Source of the DNA: Hymenobacter sp. PAMC 26628
GTDB taxonomy: Bacteria > Bacteroidota > Bacteroidia > Cytophagales > Hymenobacteraceae
DNA length: 64,000 nucleotides
NCBI RefSeq assembly: GCF_001562275.1
Contig: NZ_CP014304.1
Location: 744,001-808,000, forward strand
Direction of reading: 5' to 3'
Shown: positions 50,101 to 58,239 of the stretch, piece after piece
How the letters are laid out: every line of letters begins with the position of its first letter
Numbering within the stretch: position 1 is the first letter of the stretch
Notes under the pieces: generated by a model
What the model saw: the letters and a program-made list of their open reading frames with translations, nothing else
Told to the model about the DNA's origin: nothing
The model's database searches: none
Position numbers and translations under genes: made by a program

Positions 50101-52674
50101 GGTGGGGGCCCCGGCCGGCGTGAGGGCCAGCACCCGCAGCGGCAGCGCCTGGCGGGTGTTCACCAAATCGGGCAGGTTTTGGAGGCCGAACATCGTGGCC
50201 TGGGTGTGCACCTCGAAGGTGGCCAGGCGGTTCACCGGCCGCCCCGTTTCGTCGAACACCGTGGCGAAGGCCGCGCCCTCCAGCGTGCCCAGGTCGGCAA
50301 ACTGCGGCACCTGGTAGGCGGCGGTGCCGCGGCCGGCGGCGTCGGTGCGGCCCTCGCGCAGGGTTTTCTCGAAGCGCGTGCCCAGGGCAGTTTCGGCCGA
50401 TTCGTCGTCGCTGCTGGTGGTTTTGCGGCGCAGGCCGTTGTTGATGGCGAAGCTATAATCGGCGTAGCCCTTGGGGTTGAAGGCCTTTTGCTTCAGCGAA
50501 AACTCGACCTCGTACTTGCGGTCGGTGGCTGGGGGCCCAAACAGGTTCACGGCGGCGAGGCTGGCCGTCACGGTTTGGCCGGGGCGCAGCACGGCGGGCG
50601 CGGCCGTCACGGTCACCTTCAGGCGGTCGGGGATGAACTCCTCCACGCTGATTTGCTTAGAGCTGAGCAGCACGTCGTTGCCGGTCAGCACCTCCAGCGT
50701 GTACAGCCCGGTCATGATGGACGGCGGCAGAATGAACCGGCTCTCAAACGCGCCCGCGCCATTCAATTTTTGCTGCAAGCTGCTGTATTCCTTGCCGGTG
50801 GGCAGCAGCAGGCGGATTTTCATGGGCAGGCCGACGGGCGGCGTTTTCCACTCGTCGGTGCGCACCACGGCGTTGGTGCGCACGGTGTCGCCGGGGCGGT
50901 ACAGGTCCCGGTCGCCGTACAGAAAGGCCTGGTAGCGGGCCGCGTTGCGCTGCAAGCCGCCCACCTCGAAGCGCGAGGTTTCGACCCGGCTCCGGGTCAG
51001 GTCCAGGAACGAAAAATCCGCGTCCTTGGCCGCCGTCACCATGCCTAGGGTGAAGCGCTTCATGGAGGCCGCCGAATCAAACTTGGCCACGCCGGCCTGG
51101 TCGGTGGTGGCCGAGCCAATCACCTGGTTGTTGGTGCTCACCAGGTTCACCGCCACGCCGCCGATGGGCTGCGCCGTGCGGATGGAGTTGGCAAATACCA
51201 GCGTGCCGCCGGTGGCGCCCTGCCGCACAATCAGGCCCACGTCGGTCACGGCCACCAGCTTGCTCACTTGCAGGTACTGGTGCTCGGTATCCGCCACTTT
51301 CACCACGTACAAGCCCTTCAGGGGACCCTGGAATTCCAGCTCCTTGAGGTCGAGCGTGAGCAGGCGCAGCCCCGCTTCCTTGGGCAGCCCGTCCACCGAC
51401 ACGGTGCGCTCGGAGATGACGCTGCCCAGCGTTTCGAGGTCGTAGTAGCGGTAGCTGCGGTCGATGTAGTCGCCGTTTTCGTCGGTGCTCGATTCGCGCT
51501 GGCCCTCCTCGTACTCGGGCGAGCCGTACTGCTGCTCCTGGCGCAGCAGCTGCTGGATGTTGTTGGCGTACACCTTGGCGATGGTCACCTTCACCTTGGC
51601 CACCTGGTTGATGCGCAGGCCCAGGTTGCGACTCCCCAGCGCGCTTAGATACAGGGCCTTGTCGCCGCTGGCAAAGGTGATGCTTGGGTCCTCGTCGCCA
51701 AACGACACGGCCTGCTGGAACGCGTCGCGCAGGGTGCCGCCCAGCAGCCCGCGGGTGCCGGCGGCAAGCGCAATCTGGTAGGTTTTGCCCACTTCGAAGC
51801 CGCCGCGCAGCGCAAAGCCGCTCTCCTGCGCCTCCACCGAAAAGGCCACGGCGGGCGTCACGGTCAGGTTTTTTTGCACGTCGGCCGCCGCAATGGGCTG
51901 GCTCAGGTTCACGGTCACCACGGGCCGGCCGTCGAGCAAAGAACCGGTCAGCTCGCGCACTTCCAGCGTGCTTTGGTCGGGCACCTCGGCCTGGGCCACG
52001 AGCGCCGCGGTGGTGGCCTTGGTGCCGGTGGCGGGGCGCAGGCCGGGCGCAATTTCCACCGTGATGGGGGCCCCCGGGCGCACGTCCTGGGCGAAGCTCA
52101 GGCCCAGGGTTTGGTCGGGTTCGGCACTGATGAGGTTCACGGCCAGCGGCTTGCCGTCCTGGGTCACTTTGAGGCGGGTGCGCACATCGGCGGGCCGCAC
52201 GGGGTAGTTGAACACTAGGTTGGCGCGCAGCTCGGCCGTGCCCGCCGCCTTGGCCGAGCGGCCAAAGAACACCTGCGGGTCGCCCATGCGCAGGTACGGC
52301 GTGTGGAACCGGCTGCGGTTGAGGGCCAGCTTTTGCTTGCCGCTGGGCAGGGCCCCGGGCCGCAGGTCGGCGGCAAACACGGTGCTGGGCCGGAACGCCT
52401 CCAGCGGCGAAAACGTCAGCTCCCGGTCGCCGGTCCACTTGAACTTGCCGCGCACGGCGGGGGTGAACTTCACGTACTGCGTGGTATCCCAGCGGTTTTG
52501 TTGGGCTTCGTCCACCACTTTCTCGTCGAAGGTGAACACCACGTTCGAGTGCGGGTCCACCTCGTCGCCGTCGGTTTGGGCCTGCGCGGCGGCCTGCTCC
52601 TGGGCCGTTTTTTTGGAGCACGAAAAAGTAGCCAGCAGCAACAGCAGCGGCAAAAAACGGAAGCGGGCCAGCAT
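47110..52674 (-). CDS. Bacterial alpha-2-macroglobulin family lipoprotein (YfhM-like)
   Basis: At 1854 residues this is a full-length bacterial alpha-2-macroglobulin. A lipoprotein signal (LLLLLATFSC, then SKK) is followed by repeated macroglobulin-type beta sandwiches, then the thioester motif YGCLEQ near residue 1386, which traps attacking proteases, and a helical TED domain after it. Bacterial forms are periplasmic lipoproteins thought to protect the cell, and pair with PBP1C (E. coli yfhM-pbpC), as here. Bases about 48700-48990 are AT-rich and foreign-looking within the gene. The region 47110-47340 is the receptor-binding-like end. Confidence 0.95.
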   Translation of the reverse strand: MLARFRFLPLLLLLATFSCSKKTAQEQAAAQAQTDGDEVDPHSNVVFTFDEKVVDEAQQNRWDTTQYVKFTPAVRGKFKWTGDRELTFSPLEAFRPSTVFAADLRPGALPSGKQKLALNRSRFHTPYLRMGDPQVFFGRSAKAAGTAELRANLVFNYPVRPADVRTRLKVTQDGKPLAVNLISAEPDQTLGLSFAQDVRPGAPITVEIAPGLRPATGTKATTAALVAQAEVPDQSTLEVRELTGSLLDGRPVVTVNLSQPIAAADVQKNLTVTPAVAFSVEAQESGFALRGGFEVGKTYQIALAAGTRGLLGGTLRDAFQQAVSFGDEDPSITFASGDKALYLSALGSRNLGLRINQVAKVKVTIAKVYANNIQQLLRQEQQYGSPEYEEGQRESSTDENGDYIDRSYRYYDLETLGSVISERTVSVDGLPKEAGLRLLTLDLKELEFQGPLKGLYVVKVADTEHQYLQVSKLVAVTDVGLIVRQGATGGTLVFANSIRTAQPIGGVAVNLVSTNNQVIGSATTDQAGVAKFDSAASMKRFTLGMVTAAKDADFSFLDLTRSRVETSRFEVGGLQRNAARYQAFLYGDRDLYRPGDTVRTNAVVRTDEWKTPPVGLPMKIRLLLPTGKEYSSLQQKLNGAGAFESRFILPPSIMTGLYTLEVLTGNDVLLSSKQISVEEFIPDRLKVTVTAAPAVLRPGQTVTASLAAVNLFGPPATDRKYEVEFSLKQKAFNPKGYADYSFAINNGLRRKTTSSDDESAETALGTRFEKTLREGRTDAAGRGTAAYQVPQFADLGTLEGAAFATVFDETGRPVNRLATFEVHTQATMFGLQNLPDLVNTRQALPLRVLALTPAGAPTRAPAQVRVVRLLWETVLERQGGRFVYNSQQREQIVLTQTLTVGPGTALNFTPIYSGEYEVRVSRPGALPYVMQRFYAYGYGDTQANSFEVNNEGEVTIEPDKAKYAPGETANLLLKTPFAGRILVTVERDHVLDHFYVNTDQKSARVKIPIKADHVPNVYVTATAIRAITDHGLPLTVARGFVPLTVERPAARLAVAIAAPATSRSQTFQTIEVSTAPGAQLTLAVVDEGILQRKGYLTPDPYGYFYQKRALEVSAYDVYPFLLPELGTSSTGGDAADLRRRTTPVPSRRVKLVANWSGLLTADASGKVRYRVRVPQFSGALRIMAVAYKDDAFGAAEHTMKVADPVVISTALPRFLSPGDTVDVPVTLTNTTNSILDVMLIPSSNLLKQTPDIPIGAGGGPNYHVLSAVLKPNAETKLIYHYSANSIGSGFIEIIANVYKRKDPNTPGYDKEGTLPTYVLSEKTELPIRPAAPLEKRTGSGVAAGGTTVPISLTNDFLPASLRSQLVISRSPLTEFSKDLRYLLQYPYGCLEQTVSAAFPQLYYGDLAATLQQKTGAPAKAQRYNPNANVQAAIRKIESMQLYNGSLSYWPGGDYDNWWATAYAAHFLLEAQQAGFAVNKATLEKVLGYLQFRLKKRETEEYRYFDASNIARQKVIAKKEIAYSLYVLALAGRQDAVAMNYYRANRAALAEDSKFLLACTQGILGNQRQFRELLPTKFGGETAAGRALDGSFYSPIRDEGVVLNALLATDPTNPQTLALARQLSRQVKQAGYLNTQETAFALLALGKIARQNAKSTATGALFSDGKSIGNFTGQDLTVGNVANHNLSLRTAGRGSLYYFWEASGISPTTPVREEDAYLKVRRQFLTRTGQPLGAPTFAQNDLVVVKITLQAADAAGEVKNVAITDLLPAGLEIENPRIGAVRELDWAKDAATPDYLDVRDDRLNLFTTASAQPKVFYYLARAVSKGTFKLGPISADAMYNGEYHSYNGAGVVRVK

Positions 52675-52743
52675 GGAAAGGAAGGGGTAGAAAACCGGCC
52701 GGAAGGTAATACTGAAAGTATACTATACTGCGGAGTTTACGGG

Positions 52744-52900
52744 GCGGGCTGCTGGCTTTTTCGCCGGCTGCCCGCTAATCGTTGAATCGCCAGCACGGTG
52801 CCGTAAGAACAGGGATGAAACCAGTCGCACATTCGGCAGCTCATTGCAGTCTCTGGGGCCCCAGCGATTAGCGGGCAGCCAGCGAAAAGCAGGCAGCCCG
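52744..52900. repeat. Long inverted repeat between the alpha-2-macroglobulin and LysR genes
   Basis: The left arm (52744-52781) and right arm (52865-52900) are inverse copies with a few mismatches, sharing GGCTGCCCGCTAATCG and CTTTTTCGC words. About 80 bases separate them. Together with GGGGCCCC at 52855, it occupies most of the 258-bp divergent gap. Confidence 0.8.
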
Positions 52901-52921
52901 CAGGCACCCGCTCCGTTCAAG

Positions 52922-52929
52922 TACCTTCG
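52922..52929 (+). promoter_or_regulatory. -7 element variant (TACCTTCG) 3 bases before an ATG
   Basis: TACCTTCG ends only 3 bases before the LysR-type start codon at 52933, so initiation there would give a leaderless mRNA. Confidence 0.45.
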
Positions 52930-52932
52930 CCC

Positions 52933-53838
52933 ATGCTTTCCCAGGCCCACGAAGTCTTCCTCGAAGTTGCCAAGCAGCTCAGCTTCACCAAGGCTGGGCA
53001 GGCGCTGTTCGTTAGCCAGTCGGCCGTCAGCAAGCAGGTGAAGGCCCTGGAGGAGCACTACCGAACGGGCTTATTTGAGCGGCTCGGCAGCAGCATTTTG
53101 CTGACGCCAGCTGGGCAGCGCCTCTACCAGAAGCTGCTGCAAGCCAAGCAGCTGCAACACGAGCTGCACCAGGAAATGAGTGCGCTGAGCCCCGATTTCG
53201 CGCCGGCGCTGCACTTGGTCATCGGGGCCAGCACCACCATTTCGCTCTACCTGCTGCCGCCTGTGGTGTCGGCCTACTTGCAGCGCCACCCCAACCGCCA
53301 GCTCAGCCTTAAAAACCGCAACTCCGACAATATCCTGCGGGCCCTGCTGGCCCACGAAATCGAGCTGGGCATCGTCGAGGGCATCCACAAAGTCAGCCAC
53401 GTCACCTACACGCCGCTGCTGGCCGACGACGTGGTGGCAGTGTGCGCGGCCGGCAACCCGCTCGGCGCCCGCGTGCTCGAAGCGCGCGACCTGCTCAGCG
53501 TCCCGCTGGCGCTGCGCGAAGACGGCTCGGGCACGCTGGCTGTGTTGGAGGAAGCCCTGAGCCATCGGGGCCTCAAGCTGGCCGCCCTGCCGGTGCGCGT
53601 GCGCCTGGGCGGCACCGAGGCCCTCAAAAACTTCGTGCGCGTGGATAGCAGCCTGGCCTTTTTGCCCCGGCAGGCAGTGGTGAAGGAGTTGGCCTCGGGC
53701 GAGCTGGTAGAGGTGAAAATCAAGGATATGCCCATGCGGCGGCATTTCAATTTTATCCAGCGCAAGGGCACCGAAAACAACGAGCCGTACCGCGATTTTC
53801 TGCTCTTCACCAAGCATTACTATGCCGATAGGGCATAG
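52933..53838 (+). CDS. LysR family transcriptional regulator
   Basis: The 301-residue protein has the LysR helix-turn-helix at its N terminus (EVFLEVAKQLSFTKAGQALF, VSQSAVSKQVKALEEHYRTG) and a periplasmic-binding-like effector domain (about 90-290: LVIGASTTISLYLLPPVVSA, LGIVEGIHKVSHVTYTPLLA). CysL/YeiE-like regulators have this form. The ligand is unknown. It precedes the threonine synthase gene by 70 bases on the same strand. Confidence 0.93.
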   Translation: MLSQAHEVFLEVAKQLSFTKAGQALFVSQSAVSKQVKALEEHYRTGLFERLGSSILLTPAGQRLYQKLLQAKQLQHELHQEMSALSPDFAPALHLVIGASTTISLYLLPPVVSAYLQRHPNRQLSLKNRNSDNILRALLAHEIELGIVEGIHKVSHVTYTPLLADDVVAVCAAGNPLGARVLEARDLLSVPLALREDGSGTLAVLEEALSHRGLKLAALPVRVRLGGTEALKNFVRVDSSLAFLPRQAVVKELASGELVEVKIKDMPMRRHFNFIQRKGTENNEPYRDFLLFTKHYYADRA

Positions 53839-53891
53839 GCTATTCCAAAATTCCATCCCGTTTCGGCATGCCTGGGGCCCCACGGTGCTGG

Positions 53892-53899
53892 TAATTTTG
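53892..53899 (+). promoter_or_regulatory. -7 element (TAATTTTG) for the threonine synthase gene
   Basis: TAATTTTG fits TAnnTTTG and ends 8 bases before the ATG at 53908. Confidence 0.55.
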
Positions 53900-53907
53900 C
53901 CGGCACT

Positions 53908-55110
53908 ATGCTGGTAGCCACCTCCTCCGTTTCCCGCCTGCGGGCCTTGCACTGCTCGGCCTGCGGCACCGCGCACTCAGCCTTTGAGCTGCAACGCGTG
54001 TCGGCCTGCTGCGCCGTGCCGCTCGTGGCCGACTACGACACGGCCGAACCCCTAACGCCCGCCGAGGGCATCAACGCCGCCGACGCCTCCATGTGGCGCT
54101 ACGGGGCCCTGTTGCCGCTGCTCGACGAGCGCTACAAAGTGACGCTGGGCGAAGGCTTCACGCCCATCCTGCCGCTGCCGCGCCTGGGGGGGCGGTACGG
54201 CCTGAACTCGCTGCTGCTCAAAGATGAAGGCCAGAACCCCACCGGCTCGTTCAAGGCCCGCGGGCTGAGCATGGCCGTGTCGAAGGCCCTGGAGCTGGGC
54301 GTGGCCGGGTGCATCATTCCCACGGCCGGCAACGCCGGGGTGGCCCTGGCCGCTTACTGCGCCCGCGCCGGCCTGCCGGCCACCGTGGTGATGCCGCGCC
54401 ACACGCCCGACGCCTTCAAAGAGGAGTGCTACTGGTACGGGGCCGATGTGGAACTGGTGGACGGCCTCATCAGCGACTGCGGGGCCCGGGTACGCCAGCT
54501 CAACGCCAACGGGGCCTTGCTCGACGTCTCGACCCTCAAGGAGCCCTACCGCCTCGAAGGCAAGAAAACGATGGGCTACGAAATCGCCGAGCAGCTGAAC
54601 TGGCAGCTGCCCGACGTGCTGCTGTACCCCGCCGGCGGCGGCACCGGCCTCATTGGCATCTGGAAGGCCTTCCGTGAAATGCAGGCCCTGGGCTGGCTGG
54701 CGCCCGATGCCAAGCTGCCCCGCATGGTAGCCGTGCAAGCCGAAAACTGCTGCCCCCTGCTCGAAACCTACGCGGGCCGCCAAGCCAACTGCCACGCCTA
54801 CCAGGGCCGCCCCACGCTGGCCAACGGCCTAGCAGTGCCCCACCCCCTGGGCGAGGCCCTGATGCTGCGCGTACTGCGCGAATCGAAAGGCACGGTGGTG
54901 GCCATCAGCGAGGAAGACATGCTGGCCGGCATGCGCGAGCTGGGCCAGCAGGAGGGCCTGTTCGTGGCCCCCGAAGGCGGTGCCGTCTGGATGGCCGCCC
55001 GCCGGCTCCTGGCCAGCGGCTGGCTGCAACCCAACGAGCAAATCCTGCTCCTAAACACCGGCAGCGCCCAAAAGTACCTGGCTAACGTGCAGGGCCGGAG
55101 CCAGGCCTAA
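53908..55110 (+). CDS. thrC: Threonine synthase
   Basis: The 400-residue PLP enzyme forms threonine from O-phosphohomoserine. The PLP Lys is Lys116 in NPTGSFKARG. TAGNAGVALAAYCARA and PAGGGTGLIGIWKAF are substrate and phosphate loops. The N terminus has a rubredoxin-like Cys knuckle (LHCSACGTAHS), typical of this ThrC subgroup. Other threonine genes are not nearby. Cysteate synthase is a related alternative, so the substrate rests on family similarity. Confidence 0.87.
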   Translation: MLVATSSVSRLRALHCSACGTAHSAFELQRVSACCAVPLVADYDTAEPLTPAEGINAADASMWRYGALLPLLDERYKVTLGEGFTPILPLPRLGGRYGLNSLLLKDEGQNPTGSFKARGLSMAVSKALELGVAGCIIPTAGNAGVALAAYCARAGLPATVVMPRHTPDAFKEECYWYGADVELVDGLISDCGARVRQLNANGALLDVSTLKEPYRLEGKKTMGYEIAEQLNWQLPDVLLYPAGGGTGLIGIWKAFREMQALGWLAPDAKLPRMVAVQAENCCPLLETYAGRQANCHAYQGRPTLANGLAVPHPLGEALMLRVLRESKGTVVAISEEDMLAGMRELGQQEGLFVAPEGGAVWMAARRLLASGWLQPNEQILLLNTGSAQKYLANVQGRSQA

Positions 55111-55156
55111 GTAGTTGCAGGTTAGATAACTGGTTGAATAATAAAATAAATCAGAA

Positions 55157-55276
55157 CGTCATGCTCATCTGGCGTCCGCGCAGCCGAAGCATCTCTCCCG
55201 CACAGGTAATTCAGTTGTTTGAGTTAGTTACGCGGGAGAGATGCTTCGGCTGCGCGGACGCCAGATGAGCATGACG
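55157..55276. repeat. Palindromic intergenic element with 45-bp perfect arms
   Basis: Bases 55157-55201 are the exact inverse of 55232-55276 (outer end CGTCATGCTCATCTGGCGTC, inner end GAAGCATCTCTCCCGC). The loop is 30 bases. It shares CGTCATGC and GAAGCATCTCTCCCGC words with the elements at 6180 and 59046. Confidence 0.95.
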
Positions 55277-55324
55277 CTTTAATAAGGCCGCTGCGCGCGG
55301 GGCCCCGATTCCCCTGGGGCCCCC

Positions 55325-55332
55325 GACCTTTG
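55325..55332 (+). promoter_or_regulatory. Possible -7 element (GACCTTTG)
   Basis: GACCTTTG departs from TAnnTTTG in its first base, follows two GGGGCCCC-type words and lies 6 bases before the ATG at 55339. Confidence 0.35.
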
Positions 55333-55338
55333 CGCCCG

Positions 55339-57171
55339 ATGCTCATCCTCCACGTTCTCTCCGCCGAGTTTTTCGCCGGCTCGGCGGCCTACGCCGTGGC
55401 CCTGGCCGAAGCCCACCGGGCCCAGGGCCACGCCGTGTGGCTGGTGTCCGATTCGGACCAGCTGCCCACCGGGGCCCCCCAGGTGAAAACGGCCATCAGC
55501 AACCGCCGCTACGGGCAGCGGCTGCGCAACGCCCGCCTCATCCGCCAGTTGGTGCGCACCGAGCAAATCGACGTGGTGCACGCCCACTCGCGGGCCGCCA
55601 GTTGGGTGAGCTACGCGGCCCTGCGCGGCCTCAAAGTGCCCTTGGTAAGCACCGTGCACGGCCGCCAGCACCTACACACCTCCACGTCGCTCTTCGATAT
55701 TTACGGCGATAAAGTCATCGCCATCTGCGCCAATTTGCGGACGCACTTAATCGAAGAAGTGCAAATGGAGGCCCGCAAAATCGTGGCGCTGCCCAACGGC
55801 GTGCGGTTCGGCGCAGCAGCGGAAGCCGGGGCCCCGGGGCCCGCGCGCGTCGCCTTCATTGGCCGCTTCAACGGCGGCAAGGGCGAGCGGGCGGCGGCGC
55901 TGTTGCAGCAGGTATTTCCGCCGTTACTGGCCGAGTTTCCCGCGCTGCGCCTGGCCCTAATTGGCGGCGAGTTGGCGCAATTGCCCGCGGCCGGCAAGGG
56001 GGCCCTGGCGCAGCTGCAAGCGCAGTTCGGCGAGCGGGTGGAAGTGGTGGGTTTCACCGACGACGTGGCCGGCTGGCTGGCCCGCACCACGCTCACCATC
56101 GGCGCGGGCCGGGTGGCCATCGAGGCCCTGGGGGCCGGCCACGCCGTGCTGGCCCTAGGCGAAGCCAGCTACGCCGGCTTAGTTACGGAAGCTAATTTTG
56201 CTGATGCTGCTGCCTCTAACTTCGGCGATATTTCGCCCCGTGTGGCTTCTTCAGAAGTTGATTTTGGGGCCCTGCTGGCCGATGCACGGGCGTTTCTGGC
56301 GCGGCCCCAGCCGGTGCCGGGGGCCCTGCAAGCGCGGGTGCGCGCGCACTACGACTTAGCCCGGGTGGCCGCCGAAGTACTGGCCGTGTACCAATCGGCG
56401 CGCATGCAAAAGGCCGTGCCCGACTTCCTGCCGGTGCTCATGTACCACAAAATCCCCGACGCGCCGCCGGCTACCAAGCACCAAACGTTCGTCACGAAAG
56501 ACCACTTCGCCAATCACCTGGCCTTCTTCAAAAGCCTCCGTTTTACGCCCATCACCTTCGCCGATTACCTGCAATTCGCCCGCGGCGAGCGGCCCCTGGC
56601 CGAGTTCCCGCGGCGGCCGCTGGTGCTCACCTTCGACGACGGCTACCTCGACAATTACACCAACCTGCTGCCCCTCATGCAGCAGTACGGCTACCGCGGC
56701 GTGCTCTACCTGCTCGGCGATTTCGACGTGCGCTACAACCAGTGGGACCTCGCCGCCGACCCCACCGAGCCCCGCGCCGACCTCATGGACGAGGCCCAGA
56801 AGCGCGCCTTCGTGGCCGCCGGTTGGGAAATAGGGGCCCACACCCTGTCGCACCCGCACCTGACGGCCCTGCCGCTGCCCGCCGCCACCGCCGAAATCCA
56901 GCGCAGCAAAGCCAGCCTGGAAACCGTGCTGCACACCGAAATCGTCAGCTTCGCCTACCCCTACGGCGACCTCAACGACGACCTGAAAGCGGCCGTGCAC
57001 GCCGCCGGCTTTGCCTTCGGCGTGGCCACCGACACCGGCGGCCTGCACCTAGAGGACGACCGGCTGCAAGTGTTCCGCATCAACGTGTTCTCGCACGAAA
57101 CCACGGCCAGCCTGTTCAAAAAAACCGCCTCCTGGTACCGCAAATACTACCGCCGCAAACGCGGCAAATAG
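55339..57171 (+). CDS. Fused glycosyltransferase (GT4) and polysaccharide deacetylase (NodB/CE4)
   Basis: The 610-residue protein has two catalytic halves. Residues 1-360 are a GT4-like glycosyltransferase (ILHVLSAEFFAGSAAYAVAL, VDVVHAHSRAASWVSY-like region, and VAFIGRFNGGKGERAAALLQ). Residues about 370-610 are a NodB deacetylase: PVLMYHKIPDAPP, LTFDDGYLDN (metal Asp, near 430), HTLSHPHLTAL (His metal ligands, near 500), FAYPYGDLN. It could extend and deacetylate a surface or exopolysaccharide as one protein. There is no signal peptide, so the location is unclear. The ATG at 55339 fits the first strand. Confidence 0.9.
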   Translation: MLILHVLSAEFFAGSAAYAVALAEAHRAQGHAVWLVSDSDQLPTGAPQVKTAISNRRYGQRLRNARLIRQLVRTEQIDVVHAHSRAASWVSYAALRGLKVPLVSTVHGRQHLHTSTSLFDIYGDKVIAICANLRTHLIEEVQMEARKIVALPNGVRFGAAAEAGAPGPARVAFIGRFNGGKGERAAALLQQVFPPLLAEFPALRLALIGGELAQLPAAGKGALAQLQAQFGERVEVVGFTDDVAGWLARTTLTIGAGRVAIEALGAGHAVLALGEASYAGLVTEANFADAAASNFGDISPRVASSEVDFGALLADARAFLARPQPVPGALQARVRAHYDLARVAAEVLAVYQSARMQKAVPDFLPVLMYHKIPDAPPATKHQTFVTKDHFANHLAFFKSLRFTPITFADYLQFARGERPLAEFPRRPLVLTFDDGYLDNYTNLLPLMQQYGYRGVLYLLGDFDVRYNQWDLAADPTEPRADLMDEAQKRAFVAAGWEIGAHTLSHPHLTALPLPAATAEIQRSKASLETVLHTEIVSFAYPYGDLNDDLKAAVHAAGFAFGVATDTGGLHLEDDRLQVFRINVFSHETTASLFKKTASWYRKYYRRKRGK

Positions 57172-57274
57172 CTGGGCCGGCCGCCATTAAAAAAGCGCGG
57201 CCGCCCTTCCCTCAAGAAAAGCAGCCGCGCCGGTAGGGCCGCTAAGCCCAAACATTCAGCAGTACGCTGGGGCC

Positions 57275-57784
57275 CTAGTTGGGCTGCACCTTAGATTGCT
57301 CGTCGGGGGTAGGGTGATGCTTTTCGCCGGTCGTGATGGCCTTGGCGTAGGCAAACGCCCGCACGAGCACATTGCCCGGCGTATCCCAGTACTCGCCGTT
57401 TTCAATGGTCACCTTAATCAGGGCAATGTTGGGGTCGTCGGTGCCTTTGGGGAAGAAGCCGCGGAAATCTTCGCGCCACAACTGCTTGATCTTGTGGTGG
57501 TCTTCCACTATTTCGGCTTTGCCGGCAATGGTCACATAGGTCGCTTTGTCGGGGTCCGAATAACCCAGGCCCACTTGGGCATTGTGCCGGATTTCGGTGA
57601 TTTTTTGGGCATCTTTCTCCGAAAAAAACCAGAGCGACTCATCGCTGTCCGACTCGCAGGTGTACATCGGCCGGCCGTGCAGCCGGCTGCGCGCGTCGAG
57701 GGTGGTAAGGGTGGTGTACTTTACTTCTTTGATCTTGTCCAGAAGCTTACTAACGTCTTGGGTAACGGCAACTTGCTCAGCCAT
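57275..57784 (-). CDS. Pyridoxamine 5'-phosphate oxidase-fold general stress protein
   Basis: The 169-residue protein belongs to the PNPOx-like FMN-binding split-barrel group, as in general stress protein 26. Typical segments are VKYTTLTTLDARSRLHGRPM, ESLWFFSEKDAQKITEIRHN, VGLGYSDPDKATYVTIAGKA and LWREDFRGFFPKGTDDPN. It probably binds FMN or a related cofactor and acts in stress. The substrate is unknown. Confidence 0.88.
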   Translation of the reverse strand: MAEQVAVTQDVSKLLDKIKEVKYTTLTTLDARSRLHGRPMYTCESDSDESLWFFSEKDAQKITEIRHNAQVGLGYSDPDKATYVTIAGKAEIVEDHHKIKQLWREDFRGFFPKGTDDPNIALIKVTIENGEYWDTPGNVLVRAFAYAKAITTGEKHHPTPDEQSKVQPN

Positions 57785-57939
57785 GGGAAGGAAGGAATGA
57801 GGGTGGAGGAATTGCCATTGTTACGACCAACCCCAAGCCTTGAGTTGCTCTTTTGGCGCAGAATAAGTATAAATCGCCTTAAATAAGTAATAAGCTCCGC
57901 CGTACTGCTGCCGCTTCGTAGCGCCTAAGCGGGCGGCGG

Positions 57940-58221
57940 TTAGGCCTTTGCCGGGCCCCGTAGTTGAGCCAATGCCCGGGCTAGCTCCTCGTCGCTCAAG
58001 CCCGCCAGTTCCACTTTTTTGAACGGGGCGGTGTGGCCGGCCAGCAGCGTCACGTCGCGCTTGGCCAGGCCGAAGGCGGCGGCCAGCAGCCCTTGCAAGG
58101 CGGCGTTAGCTTGGCCGTCGTAGGCGGGGGAGGCCGGGCGGGCAGTCACGGCGCCGTCGGGGCCCACCAGTAGCTGGCTGGTGCGGCTGCCGGGTTTGGC
58201 TTTGAGGTGCAGAATGGCCAT
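57940..58221 (-). CDS. DUF167 (YggU family) protein
   Basis: The 93-residue protein has the YggU core: LHLKAKPGSRTSQLLVGPDG, DGQANAALQGLLAAAFGLAK, DVTLLAGHTAPFKKVELAGL. Structures of this family show a small alpha/beta fold of unknown function. It is 18 bases downstream of the endonuclease III gene on the same strand and is probably co-transcribed. Confidence 0.9.
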   Translation of the reverse strand: MAILHLKAKPGSRTSQLLVGPDGAVTARPASPAYDGQANAALQGLLAAAFGLAKRDVTLLAGHTAPFKKVELAGLSDEELARALAQLRGPAKA

Positions 58222-58239
58222 CGTGCCCGCAAAAATGCG

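Noticed and set aside
49438..51048. 536-codon plus-strand open frame opposite the alpha-2-macroglobulin gene
   Set aside because: The coding strand is clear from the lipobox and CLEQ motif; this is a shadow frame.
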